A DNA stretch of 64,000 nt from DATJMJ01 sp035503915 (GTDB lineage: Bacteria; Actinomycetota; Acidimicrobiia; Acidimicrobiales; Palsa-688), in assembly GCA_035503915.1 (NCBI GenBank), contig DATJSU010000022.1, forward strand, positions 248,001 through 312,000, read 5' to 3'. The notes under the pieces are model-generated. The model made no database searches, was not told the DNA's origin, and saw nothing but the letters and a program-made list of their open reading frames with translations. This document shows positions 17,479-25,905 of this stretch, piece after piece (the stretch's first letter is position 1; every line of letters starts with the position of its first letter). The position numbers and the translations under genes are program-made.

Positions 17479-18945
17479 ATGGCGCCAAGCACTGGGCGCA
17501 CAGCGGGCAACGCGGTCCTGCGGCTCTACCACGGCCAGACCAACTTCGATTTCATCAACCGGTGGAAGATCTGGTTCGTCTGCTCGGGGCTCGTGATAGT
17601 TATCGGCTTGATTTCGCTTGGTGTCGGAGGGCTCAATTTCAGCATCGACTTCAAGGGAGGCAGCCTCTGGCAAGTGCCGACGGACGCCTCCGTGGCGACG
17701 GTGCGAGCTCATATCGACAAGATCAGCCCTCTGCTCGGGCAGTCGGAGATCATCCAGCTCACGAACCAGCAGACCGGGAAAAAGAACATCCAGGTCGAGG
17801 CCTCCTCATCTATCACCGGCAACACGGCGCTCGTGGACAAGGTCACCGACGAGCTCGCAAATATCGCCCACGTCCCGACCCGCGATGTGAACGCCACCCT
17901 GATCGGGCCGTCTTGGGGGAGCAGCATTTCCAAGAAAGCGGTAGAGGCCGTCATCGTCTTCTTGGTCCTGATAGCCATCGCTATCGCGGTTTATTTCGAG
18001 ACCAAAATGGCGATCGGCGCGCTCGTGGCGCTGCTTCACGACATATTGGTGACGGTCGGCATTTACGCGCTTTCGGGGTTCCAAGTGAGCCCCGACACAG
18101 TGATCGCCTTCCTCACGGTGATGGGCTACAGCATTTACGACACGATCGTCGTCTTCGACAAGGTGAAAGAAAACACCAAGGGCCTCGCCTCGACCAACCG
18201 CTACACCTATACCGACGTTGTCAACCTCTCGATGAACCAAGTGCTTGCCCGCTCCGTCAACACATCGTTCGTGGCGATCATGCCGGTGTTCTGCATCCTG
18301 GTCATCGGGTCGTGGATCCTCGGGGCGTCGGCGCTCAACGACTTCGGTTTGGCGCTCTTCATCGGCCTGATGAGCGGGGCGTACTCGTCGATATTCATCG
18401 CGTCGCCGATCCTGGCGCTGCTCAAGGAGCGCGAGCCGCGCTATGTCGAGATCAGGCGGCGCCTGGCGGCATACCCTCAGTCCCGCCAGGTGATCACGGC
18501 GGCAATGGTCTCGGGTGGCAACCTCGTCACCGCCCGCCAGGCCTCGGGCGCGGCACCGGGGTTAGGCGTGGCAGGCGGGACGAGAGCTCAAGAAGAGCCG
18601 GCCAGCACTCTCGGCGCTCTCACAAGGGCGAGCGCCTCTGGAGCGGGCCGGGCCAGCGCAGAGCGAAGCGCGCACGCCTCTGCGGCGGCCAGCGCCGGGA
18701 CGGCAGCGGCTTGGGCCGAGCTTGGCGACCCGAGCCGCGACCTCGGGCCGGGTGACGGTGCTAAGGGTCGCGATGGCCTCAATGGTGAGGGTGCCGGCGG
18801 CAACGGGGAACAGCCGGGCTTGAGCCGCCTCGGGGGCACCGGCGCCGCCGCTGCCGGCAAACGCCCCGGGGCGGGTGCTGCCAAGGCAACCGGTGGGAGG
18901 GCCGTGGCGCCGAGACCGCGTAAGAAGGCTCCTCGCCGGCGCTAA
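17479..18945 (+). CDS. secF: Protein translocase subunit SecF, extended C-terminus
   Basis: SecF is the partner of SecD. TM1 lies near residues 32-52, followed by NFSIDFKGGSLWQV, then five C-terminal helices with IYDTIVVFDKVKEN and LARSVNTSFVAIMPVF, the conserved SecF motifs. The family core ends around residue 330. The last 150 residues are a low-complexity Ala/Gly/Ser/Arg tail ending in a basic cluster (PRPRKKAPRRR), presumably cytoplasmic. ATG at 17479 is used. Confidence 0.95.
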   Translation: MAPSTGRTAGNAVLRLYHGQTNFDFINRWKIWFVCSGLVIVIGLISLGVGGLNFSIDFKGGSLWQVPTDASVATVRAHIDKISPLLGQSEIIQLTNQQTGKKNIQVEASSSITGNTALVDKVTDELANIAHVPTRDVNATLIGPSWGSSISKKAVEAVIVFLVLIAIAIAVYFETKMAIGALVALLHDILVTVGIYALSGFQVSPDTVIAFLTVMGYSIYDTIVVFDKVKENTKGLASTNRYTYTDVVNLSMNQVLARSVNTSFVAIMPVFCILVIGSWILGASALNDFGLALFIGLMSGAYSSIFIASPILALLKEREPRYVEIRRRLAAYPQSRQVITAAMVSGGNLVTARQASGAAPGLGVAGGTRAQEEPASTLGALTRASASGAGRASAERSAHASAAASAGTAAAWAELGDPSRDLGPGDGAKGRDGLNGEGAGGNGEQPGLSRLGGTGAAAAGKRPGAGAAKATGGRAVAPRPRKKAPRRR

Positions 18946-19030
18946 CTGGTTGCGGGCTGACTCGACCTGCCCGGGCCGGCCTGCCCCGACCTCCCTCGCC
19001 CCCCTCTCCGGGCTGGCTGTTTAGCGGTAG

Positions 19031-19036
19031 TACGCT
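19031..19036 (+). promoter_or_regulatory. Candidate -10 box of apt-relA (leaderless)
   Basis: TACGCT ends six bases before the apt ATG at 19043, and no Shine-Dalgarno is present, so transcription would start at the codon itself. The 97-bp gap after secF gives room for a promoter; no clear -35 hexamer was seen. Confidence 0.3.
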
Positions 19037-19042
19037 GGATGT

Positions 19043-19579
19043 ATGGAGACCGTCGGCGCGCAGATCAGGGACCTCATAAGAGATATCCCGGACTTCCCTA
19101 AGCCGGGAGTCACTTTTAAGGACATCACACCCCTGCTCGCCGACGCAGCGGGCTTCGCGAACTGTGTCGAAGCATTGGCAAACCATTTCAGCGACCAAGG
19201 CATCGACAAGGTCATCGGCATCGAGGCCCGGGGCTTCATCATTGCGGCCCCCGTTGCTTACCGGCTCAATGCCGGGTTCGTCCCGGTACGCAAGAAGGGA
19301 AAGCTCCCTTTCGATGTGTACTCGGACACTTATCAGCTGGAGTACGGCGCCGATACCCTCGAGGTGCACAAGGACTCGCTCGGTCGCGGCGAGCGTGTCC
19401 TGCTCGTCGACGACGTCCTCGCCACCGGCGGCACTGCGGCAGCAGCGCGGCGGCTCGCCGACAAGCTCGGCGCCCAGGCGGTGGGGTTTGGGTGCGTGCT
19501 CGAGCTCGAGTTCCTGCACGGGCGTGAGAGGCTCCCCGGGCTCAGGACTGAGGCGTTGGCGAGCGTCCAACAACCATGA
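19043..19579 (+). CDS. apt: Adenine phosphoribosyltransferase
   Basis: Apt salvages adenine to AMP using PRPP. The protein has the expected signatures: IRDIPDFPKPGVTFKDITPLL, IGIEARGFIIAAPVAY, the substrate flap region KKGKLPF, and the PRPP-binding loop VLLVDDVLATGGTAAAA. The 178-residue length is normal. The stop overlaps the relA start by four bases, so purine salvage and (p)ppGpp metabolism are translationally coupled, a common actinobacterial arrangement. Confidence 0.96.
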   Translation: METVGAQIRDLIRDIPDFPKPGVTFKDITPLLADAAGFANCVEALANHFSDQGIDKVIGIEARGFIIAAPVAYRLNAGFVPVRKKGKLPFDVYSDTYQLEYGADTLEVHKDSLGRGERVLLVDDVLATGGTAAAARRLADKLGAQAVGFGCVLELEFLHGRERLPGLRTEALASVQQP

Positions 19580-21840
19580 CGACCATCGAGCGAGCGCCCC
19601 GGGGCCGCGCCTCAACCAGCGTTGAGCGCGTCCTGTCGTGGCGCCGCCAGGGCGGCGGCAGCCCCGATGCGCTCGCGCCCCTCCTCCAGGCCTACCGGGA
19701 GCGCCACCGTAGCGGGGACGCAAGCGTGATCCTCAAAGCCTTCGAGGTCGCTGAGCACGCTCACGAGGGCCAGGTGCGCCGCTCGGGAGAGGCGTTCATT
19801 TCCCACCCGCTCGCGGTAGCGACCGTGCTTGCCGGCCTTGGAATGGATGACATAACCCTGGCGGCGGCGCTCCTGCACGACGCGGTAGAGGACACGTCGG
19901 TCTCGCTAGAGGACATCGAGGCGGGTTTTGGCCCCGTCGTCGCCCAGATCGTCGACGGGGTCACCAAGCTCGAGCGGGTCTCTTTCGACTCGCGCGCCGC
20001 CGCCCAAGCCGCAACAATGCGCAAGATGCTCGTGGCGATGGCCAAGGACCCTCGGGTCCTGCTCATCAAACTTGCCGACCGCCTCCACAACATGCGCACT
20101 TTGGCGGCGATGCCAGAAGCCAGCCAGAAGCGCACGGCCCAGGAAACGCTTGACATTTACGCGCCCCTGGCACACCGCTTCGGTATCGCCGACATCAAGT
20201 GGCAGCTTGAAGACCTCGCATTTGCGACCCTGCACCCGCGCAGGTACGCACAAATTGAGCAAATGGTGGCGTCTCGCGCCCCTGAGCGCGACCTTTACCT
20301 CGCGCAGGTAGTCGAACAGGTCCAAGAGCGGCTCTCTGCTGCCCGCATCGAGGCCCAGGTGACGGGCCGCCCCAAGCACCTTTACTCGATATACGAAAAA
20401 ATGGTGCTGAAGAACAAAGAGTTCGACGAGATCTATGACCTTGTGGGCGTACGCATCATCGTCAGTTCAGTGAAGGACTGCTGGGCGGGCCTCGGCGCCG
20501 TCCATGGGGCTTGGGCCCCGGTGCAAGGACGGTTCAAGGACTACATAAACACGCCGAAGTTCAACCTTTACCAGTCACTTCATACCACGGTCGTGGGCCC
20601 GCAAGGCAAGGCGCTCGAAGTGCAGATCAGGACTTGGGAAATGCACAGTAGGGCCGAGCGGGGGATCGCAGCGCACTGGGGTTATAAAGAAAATGCCTCT
20701 GCCGCCGACGTCGCCTGGTTGCAACGGATCGTCGACTGGTCTGCCGAGAGCACTGACCCAGCCGAGTTCCTGGAGGGCCTGAAGCTCGACCTCGAGACAG
20801 ACGAGGTCTTTGTCTTTACACCAAAAGGCGATGTCGTCGCATTGCCCGTGGGTGCAACTCCGGTCGATTTTGCCTACTCCATCCATACCGAAGTCGGCCA
20901 CCGCTGCATCGGGGCGCGGGTCAATGGGAGGCTCGTCCCCCTCGACTCCACGCTCAGTTCTGGCGACAGCGTCGAGATCTTCACCTCCAAGGTGCCCTCG
21001 GCCGGCCCGAGCCGGGACTGGCTCAACATCGTCGTCACGCCCAGGGCGCGCAACAAGATCCGCCAGTGGTTCAGCCGTGAGCGCCGGGAGGACGCCAGGG
21101 AAACCGGCCGCGAAGAGCTCGTAAAAGCCTTGCGCAAAGAGGGCCTCCCGCTGCAAAAGCTCATGGGGAGCGAAGCTCTCAAAAAAGTGAGCGAGGCGAT
21201 GCATTACGCCGACCTCGACGGGCTTTACGCGGCTATCGGCGAGGGCCATGTCTCGGGGCAGGCGGTCGCTCAAAGGCTCACCCGCGATCTGCGGGGCGGG
21301 GACCAAGAAGTCCAGCTGCCTTCGACTGTCCGCCAGCCAAGGCGTGCCGCCAGCCGCCAAGGGATGGGCCTCCATGTCGAAGGCCTCGACGACGTCATGG
21401 TCCGGCTCGCCAAGTGCTGCACGCCGGTGCCCGGCGACGAGATCCTTGGTTTTGTCACCCGGGGCCGGGGCGTAACTGTGCACCGTACGGACTGCGCGAA
21501 CGCCGCCGCCCTTGCCACCCAAGAAGTCGGGCGCTTGATCGAGGTCGAGTGGGACCGGGACCGTCCAGGTAGTTTCCTGGCGGCCCTGGAGATAAAGGCC
21601 CTTGACCGTACGCGCCTCGGCGTGGACATCTGGAAGGTCCTCTCGGACCATCACCTCAATATCCTGCGCAGCGAGAGCCACACCGGTGCCGACCGGGTGA
21701 GCAAGATGCGCTTCGAGTTCGAACTGGCGGACCCCGCGCACCTCGAATCAGTGCTCTCGGCACTCAAGCGAGTAGACAGCGTCTACGACGCTTACCGCGC
21801 TCTCCCCGGTTCGAACAACGGGGGGCGGGGGCCCGCCTGA
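19576..21840 (+). CDS. relA: Bifunctional (p)ppGpp synthetase/hydrolase RelA/SpoT
   Basis: This RSH protein makes and degrades the stringent-response alarmone. In order: an HD hydrolase domain with intact metal ligands (SHPLAVATVL, LLHDAVEDT), a synthetase domain with GRPKHLYSIYEKM and the RFKDYINTPK motif typical of bifunctional enzymes, a TGS domain (VFVFTPKGDVVALPVGAT), and a C-terminal ACT domain (LAALEIKALDRTRLG). At 754 residues it is full length. ATG at 19576 overlaps the apt stop, and its TGA overlaps the probable CTG start of rarA. Confidence 0.97.
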   Translation: MTTIERAPRGRASTSVERVLSWRRQGGGSPDALAPLLQAYRERHRSGDASVILKAFEVAEHAHEGQVRRSGEAFISHPLAVATVLAGLGMDDITLAAALLHDAVEDTSVSLEDIEAGFGPVVAQIVDGVTKLERVSFDSRAAAQAATMRKMLVAMAKDPRVLLIKLADRLHNMRTLAAMPEASQKRTAQETLDIYAPLAHRFGIADIKWQLEDLAFATLHPRRYAQIEQMVASRAPERDLYLAQVVEQVQERLSAARIEAQVTGRPKHLYSIYEKMVLKNKEFDEIYDLVGVRIIVSSVKDCWAGLGAVHGAWAPVQGRFKDYINTPKFNLYQSLHTTVVGPQGKALEVQIRTWEMHSRAERGIAAHWGYKENASAADVAWLQRIVDWSAESTDPAEFLEGLKLDLETDEVFVFTPKGDVVALPVGATPVDFAYSIHTEVGHRCIGARVNGRLVPLDSTLSSGDSVEIFTSKVPSAGPSRDWLNIVVTPRARNKIRQWFSRERREDARETGREELVKALRKEGLPLQKLMGSEALKKVSEAMHYADLDGLYAAIGEGHVSGQAVAQRLTRDLRGGDQEVQLPSTVRQPRRAASRQGMGLHVEGLDDVMVRLAKCCTPVPGDEILGFVTRGRGVTVHRTDCANAAALATQEVGRLIEVEWDRDRPGSFLAALEIKALDRTRLGVDIWKVLSDHHLNILRSESHTGADRVSKMRFEFELADPAHLESVLSALKRVDSVYDAYRALPGSNNGGRGPA

Positions 21841-23168
21841 ACCCACGCCCGGACCTGTTCCAGGCAGCGCTCGAGCGCAGGCTCGCCGAGCGCGGCCCCC
21901 TCGCCGCGCGCATGCGCCCGCAAACCCTCGACGAGGTGATCGGCCAGGGCCACCTTCTTGGCCCGGGCCGGCCGCTGCGGGCGCTCATCGAGTCCGACCG
22001 GCTCTCTTCGGCGGTCCTTTGGGGCCCGCCGGGGACCGGCAAGACGACGCTTGCGCACCTCATTGCTGGAGCAACCAAAAGGGCCTTTGTGGCCCTTTCG
22101 GCCGTCTCCGCTGGGGTCAAGGACGTGCGAGAGGTGGCTGAGGCTGCAAGGCAGCTCTTAGCCGTGGAGGCTCGTGGGACTGTCCTTTTCTTGGACGAGG
22201 TGCACCGCTTCAACCGGGCCCAGCAAGACGCCCTCCTGCCGTCGGTCGAGGTGGGCGAGCTCACACTTATCGGGGCTACGACCGAAAACCCCTTCTTCTC
22301 GGTGAACGGGCCCCTGCTTTCGCGCAGCAGCCTCTTCCGGCTCGACCCCCTTACCAAGGACGACATCGGAGTGCTCCTGCATAGGGCGCTCGAGCGGGAG
22401 CGGGGGAGCGCCGAGGAAGAAGCCCTGGCCCTGCTTGCAGGATTGGTAGACGGCGATGCGCGTTCGGCCTTGAACGGTTTGGAAGTGGCGCTCGCGCTCG
22501 CCGAGGCCGACGGGCGGGACAAGGTGAGCCTTGCCGATGTGGAAGCGGCCCGCAGCACACGGGCGCTGCGCTACGGAGAGGACGAGCATTACGACGTAAT
22601 AAGCGCTTTCATAAAGAGCATCCGCGGCTCGGACCCCGACGCGGGCCTTTACTGGCTGGCACGCATGCTCGAAGCTGGAGAAGACGCTCGCTTCATCGCT
22701 CGCCGGCTCGTGATCCTTGCCAGTGAAGACGTTGGGATGGCAGACCCCGAGTCGCTCCTCATCGCCGATGCTGCTGCACGAGCGGTGGAATTCGTCGGCC
22801 TCCCGGAGGCCCAGCTCAACCTCGCTCAAGCCGTCGTGCACCTGGCGAACGCCCCGAAATCGAACTCTGTGACGGCGGCTCTCGGGCGTGCGAAGGAGGA
22901 CGTCGCAGAGCTGGCAGCAGGAGCCGTCCCCAAGCACTTGCGTGATGCCCACTACAAAGGAGCAGCTCGCTTGGGCCATGGGAAGGGCTACGTGTACCCG
23001 CACGACGAGCCCGGGGGTTGGGTGCTCCAGGAGTACCGCCCATCTGGCCTGGAAGGCCGGCAGTACTGGCAGCCAACGGGACGGGGCGCCGACGTAGCAC
23101 GCCCGAAGGGCGAGGAGGGTGGCGAGGCAGGGGGACCTGGCGGGCAAGCGCTCGGCGGCGCTCCCTAA
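21837..23168 (+). CDS. rarA: Replication-associated recombination protein RarA (MgsA), probable CTG start
   Basis: RarA is a AAA+ ATPase that acts at stalled replication forks. Walker A is LWGPPGTGKTTLAHLIAG, Walker B TVLFLDEVHRFNRAQQDALLP, sensor I LIGATTENPFFSV, and the C-terminal domain contains YKGAARLGHGKGYVYPHD. The first ATG (21912) would remove the conserved N-terminus: codons upstream read LFQAALERRLAERGPLAARM, which matches the family. No ATG, GTG or TTG was seen in the stretch examined above that block. A CTG at 21837 overlaps the relA TGA in the CTGA pattern and follows a G-rich stretch. I use it as the start (443 residues). Confidence 0.9.
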   Translation: MNPRPDLFQAALERRLAERGPLAARMRPQTLDEVIGQGHLLGPGRPLRALIESDRLSSAVLWGPPGTGKTTLAHLIAGATKRAFVALSAVSAGVKDVREVAEAARQLLAVEARGTVLFLDEVHRFNRAQQDALLPSVEVGELTLIGATTENPFFSVNGPLLSRSSLFRLDPLTKDDIGVLLHRALERERGSAEEEALALLAGLVDGDARSALNGLEVALALAEADGRDKVSLADVEAARSTRALRYGEDEHYDVISAFIKSIRGSDPDAGLYWLARMLEAGEDARFIARRLVILASEDVGMADPESLLIADAAARAVEFVGLPEAQLNLAQAVVHLANAPKSNSVTAALGRAKEDVAELAAGAVPKHLRDAHYKGAARLGHGKGYVYPHDEPGGWVLQEYRPSGLEGRQYWQPTGRGADVARPKGEEGGEAGGPGGQALGGAP

Positions 23169-23174
23169 GCTGAG

Positions 23175-23651
23175 GTGGTGCGCCCAAGCCTGCTCGCGAG
23201 CACCGATGCCGTAGCCGTAGGCGTCACCGTGGTGGCGACGCTCGTGGTAGTAGCTCTCGTTGGGGCGCTCCTCTACACGCTCAGGGCGGTGCGGGAGCTG
23301 CGCCGGGAAGCAGAGGCGCTCGCCAAGCAGGCAGCAGAGCTGCTCGATGAGCTCGAGCGGGCCGTCCGGGAGGCCGGCGCCGAGGTCGACCGAGTCGACC
23401 GGATGGTCGGTAGCGCGGAAGCGATCAACGAGGCGGTGAGCTCTGCCTCCCGCTTGGTCGGGGGAGCGGTGGCTGAGCCGCTCATCAAGTTCGTCGCTGT
23501 GCTGAGCGGCGTGTCAGGGGTGGTACGGGCCCTCCGGCGGCGGCCTGAACGGCGAGAGATCCCCGCCGCCTCGAGGGGCCCTGCCCGCCGCCGCGAGAGC
23601 CCGAGGCGTCTTGCTCGGCGCCCACATGCCCTTGACCGCGGAGGGCGTTAG
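23175..23651 (+). CDS. DUF948-type membrane-anchored coiled-coil protein
   Basis: The 158-residue product has one N-terminal membrane segment (about residues 12-33, VGVTVVATLVVVALVGALLY) followed by a heptad-rich helix (RREAEALAKQAAELLDELERAV) and a basic tail. This matches the DUF948 proteins found just upstream of alaS in many actinobacteria; their role is unknown. The GTG at 23175 lies seven bases after the rarA stop. Its TAG overlaps the GTG of the next gene. Confidence 0.75.
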   Translation: MVRPSLLASTDAVAVGVTVVATLVVVALVGALLYTLRAVRELRREAEALAKQAAELLDELERAVREAGAEVDRVDRMVGSAEAINEAVSSASRLVGGAVAEPLIKFVAVLSGVSGVVRALRRRPERREIPAASRGPARRRESPRRLARRPHALDRGGR

Positions 23652-23932
23652 TGGGCAAGCGCCTCACCTGGATGGGTATCGGCCTCGTAGCCGGGCTGGG
23701 GACCTCGAAATGGCTCGAAGTCAAGGCGCGAAGGCGGCTCGAGCAGCTGGTGCCCGGGGGTCGGTTGACGCTCGATGCCGGTGCCGAGCTGAGGTCCCGA
23801 GCGGGGCGGGCGGCGCGCAACACCACCGCCCAGGTGCGCAGCGCGCTCGAGGAGGGCCGCTTGGCGAAGGCGCAGCGAGAAGAGGACCTGCGGCGTCAAT
23901 TGCACCTCGTTGTGCCGTCACGGGGGAGATAG
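23651..23932 (+). CDS. Small hypothetical protein of the DUF948-alaS cluster (DUF6167-like)
   Basis: The 93-residue protein starts with a short hydrophobic stretch containing glycines (WMGIGLVAGLGTSKWL) and continues as a basic helical region (KARRRLEQLVPGGR). Its place between a DUF948 gene and alaS and its shape fit the DUF6167-type proteins of actinobacteria. Function unknown. GTG overlaps the preceding stop by one base. Confidence 0.65.
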   Translation: MGKRLTWMGIGLVAGLGTSKWLEVKARRRLEQLVPGGRLTLDAGAELRSRAGRAARNTTAQVRSALEEGRLAKAQREEDLRRQLHLVVPSRGR

Positions 23933-23962
23933 CAGCTCGCCGGCTTCGGGCTCCAGGGTTTG

Positions 23963-24433
23963 CTACCTGGTAGCCCTCTCGAGCGCGCCGGTGTGGCCGT
24001 CCCTGCGGCCTTCGCGCCGCCTGGGACGGGCTGTCGAGAGCCAGTGGCGGGCAGGCACGCCGCCCGCAGCGATCAAAATGGCGCTCGCGGCAAGCTCGAT
24101 CACGAGCGCCTCCCAGACCCACGGCCCGTTGGAGGCTTCCTGCCAGCCAAACAGGCCGATGTTGATCGAGATGATGAGCCCTCCCGCCGAAGAGGTCACA
24201 AAACCGGCCTCGACGAGCACCACGAGCCAGAGCCGGCTCGCGCTCGCTGCCACAGCGAGCAAGACTGCAACTATCGCTTGCATCAAAAAGAGCGGGCCGA
24301 TAGTGGGGATATGGCGGTAGCCATAATTGAGCCACAAGAAAAAATGCAAGATCCCCGAGCCGGCCACGAGCACCGACCCGGCCCAAGTGAGCAGGTTGAC
24401 CACGACCTGCGCCCGAGCGCTCGGGAGGTCCAT
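23963..24433 (-). CDS. Four-helix integral membrane protein, hypothetical
   Basis: From ATG 24433 (minus strand) the 156-residue product contains four hydrophobic segments, including LLTWAGSVLVAGSGILHFFLWL, GPLFLMQAIVAVLLAVAAS, WLVVLVEAGFVTSSAGGLII and WEALVIELAASAILIAAGG, and ends with a basic tail. I recognise no named family. It converges with the DUF6167-like gene and is divergent from the sigma-factor gene, so it may share a control region with it. An upstream ATG at 24544 would overlap the sigma gene and is less likely. Confidence 0.6.
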   Translation of the reverse strand: MDLPSARAQVVVNLLTWAGSVLVAGSGILHFFLWLNYGYRHIPTIGPLFLMQAIVAVLLAVAASASRLWLVVLVEAGFVTSSAGGLIISINIGLFGWQEASNGPWVWEALVIELAASAILIAAGGVPARHWLSTARPRRREGRRDGHTGALERATR

Positions 24434-24499
24434 ATTTGGCCTACGAACCGGGCCTCGGGAAGGATCCGCTTTGGCGCTCGCATCCTCAGCCGCACCTGA

Positions 24500-25144
24500 G
24501 TGCACCTTTTTGCTCCACCCGCCCGTACAACCAACGTGCCTCAAGCCCCGGTGAGCGACCCCGGCGTCTCGGACGAAGCCTTGCTTGCCGGGATGGCAGT
24601 TGGCGACGAGGGTGCGGGAGTGGCCTTCGTCCGCCGCTACCAGCGCAGGGTTTACGGGCTTGCTCTCAGCATCCTCGGCGACCAGGCGCTCGCTTACGAC
24701 ATCGCGCAGGAAGCCTTCCTACGAGCCTGGCTGCACGCGCCGGTCTTTGACCGCAGGCGAGGGTCGGTCACGGCGTGGCTCCTCACGATCACCCGCAACC
24801 TCTCCATCGACGCCCTGCGGATGCGCCGTGCAGTTGCCACGGACCCGTCGGACCAGATCTGGCTCAACATGGTCGACAAAGCCCGTCCCCCCGAAGATCT
24901 CGCCGGCGCCACGGATATGAGGGGCCGCCTCGCTGTTGCCCTGGCATCGTTGCCTCCAGAACAAAGCCGCGCGCTCGTCCTCACGGCTATTTACGGCTAC
25001 ACGGCTGAGGAAGTCAGCAAGCGCGAGTCCGTGCCTATCGGGACCGCCAAAAGCAGGGTACGACGCGGGCTGCAAAGGCTCCGCGCGGCCACCCAGCTGC
25101 AAGGTTCGGGCGGCGAAGAACAATTGGGGGAGGCGCTGCCGTGA
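24500..25144 (+). CDS. ECF-type RNA polymerase sigma factor
   Basis: This is a group 4 (ECF) sigma factor. Region 2 is LLAGMAVGDEGAGVAFVRRYQRRVYGLALSIL and DIAQEAFLRAW, with TAWLLTITRNLSIDALR; region 4 is LASLPPEQSRALVLTAIYGYTAEEVS and PIGTAKSRVRRGLQRLR. The closest pattern is the SigK/RskA-type subgroup. Start choices are GTG 24500, 24536 or 24551; only the N-terminal tail changes. The stop overlaps the anti-sigma gene by four bases, so the pair is made together. Its regulon cannot be told from the sequence. Confidence 0.9.
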   Translation: MHLFAPPARTTNVPQAPVSDPGVSDEALLAGMAVGDEGAGVAFVRRYQRRVYGLALSILGDQALAYDIAQEAFLRAWLHAPVFDRRRGSVTAWLLTITRNLSIDALRMRRAVATDPSDQIWLNMVDKARPPEDLAGATDMRGRLAVALASLPPEQSRALVLTAIYGYTAEEVSKRESVPIGTAKSRVRRGLQRLRAATQLQGSGGEEQLGEALP

Positions 25145-25860
25145 GCGCCGAGTTGCCTCCCGGGGCCCCTGCGCAGGGCCAGCCATGGGGCGAACTGCCC
25201 CCCGCTTGCGCCGCCGTCGACGAGGACCTGGCGGAGCTGGCGCTCGGGGCGCTTACCGGGAGGCGCCGGGTGCTCGCGCTTGCGCACCTCGAGCAGTGCC
25301 CGCGCTGCACGGCCGTGGCGGACGAGCTCTCTGCTGCCGCCGACCAGCTCCTCCATCTTGCACCCGAAGCAGAGCCACCGGCGGGGTTCGAGGCCCACCT
25401 CTTCCAACGCCTCGGGATACTGCAGCGGCCCACCTCGCGGCGTTCTCGTTGGTCACGGCTGCGGATCTCGGCGCTGGCTTGCGCTGCTGGTGTGGTCGTC
25501 GTGCTCGCGTTTGGGGTTGGCGCACTGGTTGGGCGCGGGAACGGTGGCTCGTCGGACAAGCCTCCCATCCAGCTCGCCTCTCTCGTCAGCCACGGTCACC
25601 CAATGGGCAGGGTGTACGTCTATGCCGGCAACCCCACCTGGCTCTTCATGGTGATCTACGGCTCGAACTGGGACGGGACCCTGCGCTGCGAGGTGACCCT
25701 TGATGACGGCCCTCCCATGGTCCTCGGCAAGTTTTGGCTCTCTGACGGCAAGGGAGCTTGGTCCGAGAGCATCAGTGTGCCTGCAGGGCGGCTCCGCCAG
25801 GCAAGGGTGCTGGACGCGCACGGCCAGGTCCTTGCCACAGCCAACCTCTCTGTCACCTAG
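25141..25860 (+). CDS. Anti-sigma factor with zinc-finger-type N-terminus (RskA-like)
   Basis: The N-terminal 80 residues contain the HxxxCxxC motif of zinc-binding anti-sigma domains (HLEQCPRC at about residues 49-56). One membrane helix follows (about 107-128, LACAAGVVVVLAFGVGALVG) and then an extracytoplasmic domain of about 110 residues with a WLFMVIYGSNWDG block and C-terminal beta-rich sequence, as in RskA. It should hold the preceding sigma factor at the membrane until an outside signal triggers proteolysis. The GTG start overlaps the sigma stop. Confidence 0.88.
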   Translation: MSAELPPGAPAQGQPWGELPPACAAVDEDLAELALGALTGRRRVLALAHLEQCPRCTAVADELSAAADQLLHLAPEAEPPAGFEAHLFQRLGILQRPTSRRSRWSRLRISALACAAGVVVVLAFGVGALVGRGNGGSSDKPPIQLASLVSHGHPMGRVYVYAGNPTWLFMVIYGSNWDGTLRCEVTLDDGPPMVLGKFWLSDGKGAWSESISVPAGRLRQARVLDAHGQVLATANLSVT

Positions 25861-25893
25861 CGCTCCCTCAACTGGCCCTAGCCAGCCCGTTGG

Positions 25894-25899
25894 TAACCT
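25894..25899 (+). promoter_or_regulatory. Candidate -10 box of alaS
   Basis: TAACCT ends six bases before the alaS ATG at 25906. A GGAGG-like sequence lies between box and ATG but at one-base spacing it is too close to act as a ribosome-binding site, so a leaderless transcript is plausible. Confidence 0.3.
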
Positions 25900-25905
25900 G
25901 GAGGC

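Noticed and set aside
17466..18755. Alternative 429-codon frame over secF
   Set aside because: The secF frame at 17479-18945 has clear family motifs and membrane helices; the alternative is Arg/His-rich without any recognisable domain.
21809..21816. GGTTCGAA as a tRNA T-loop
   Set aside because: It lies in the coding end of relA and no acceptor or anticodon arms fit; no tRNA was found elsewhere.
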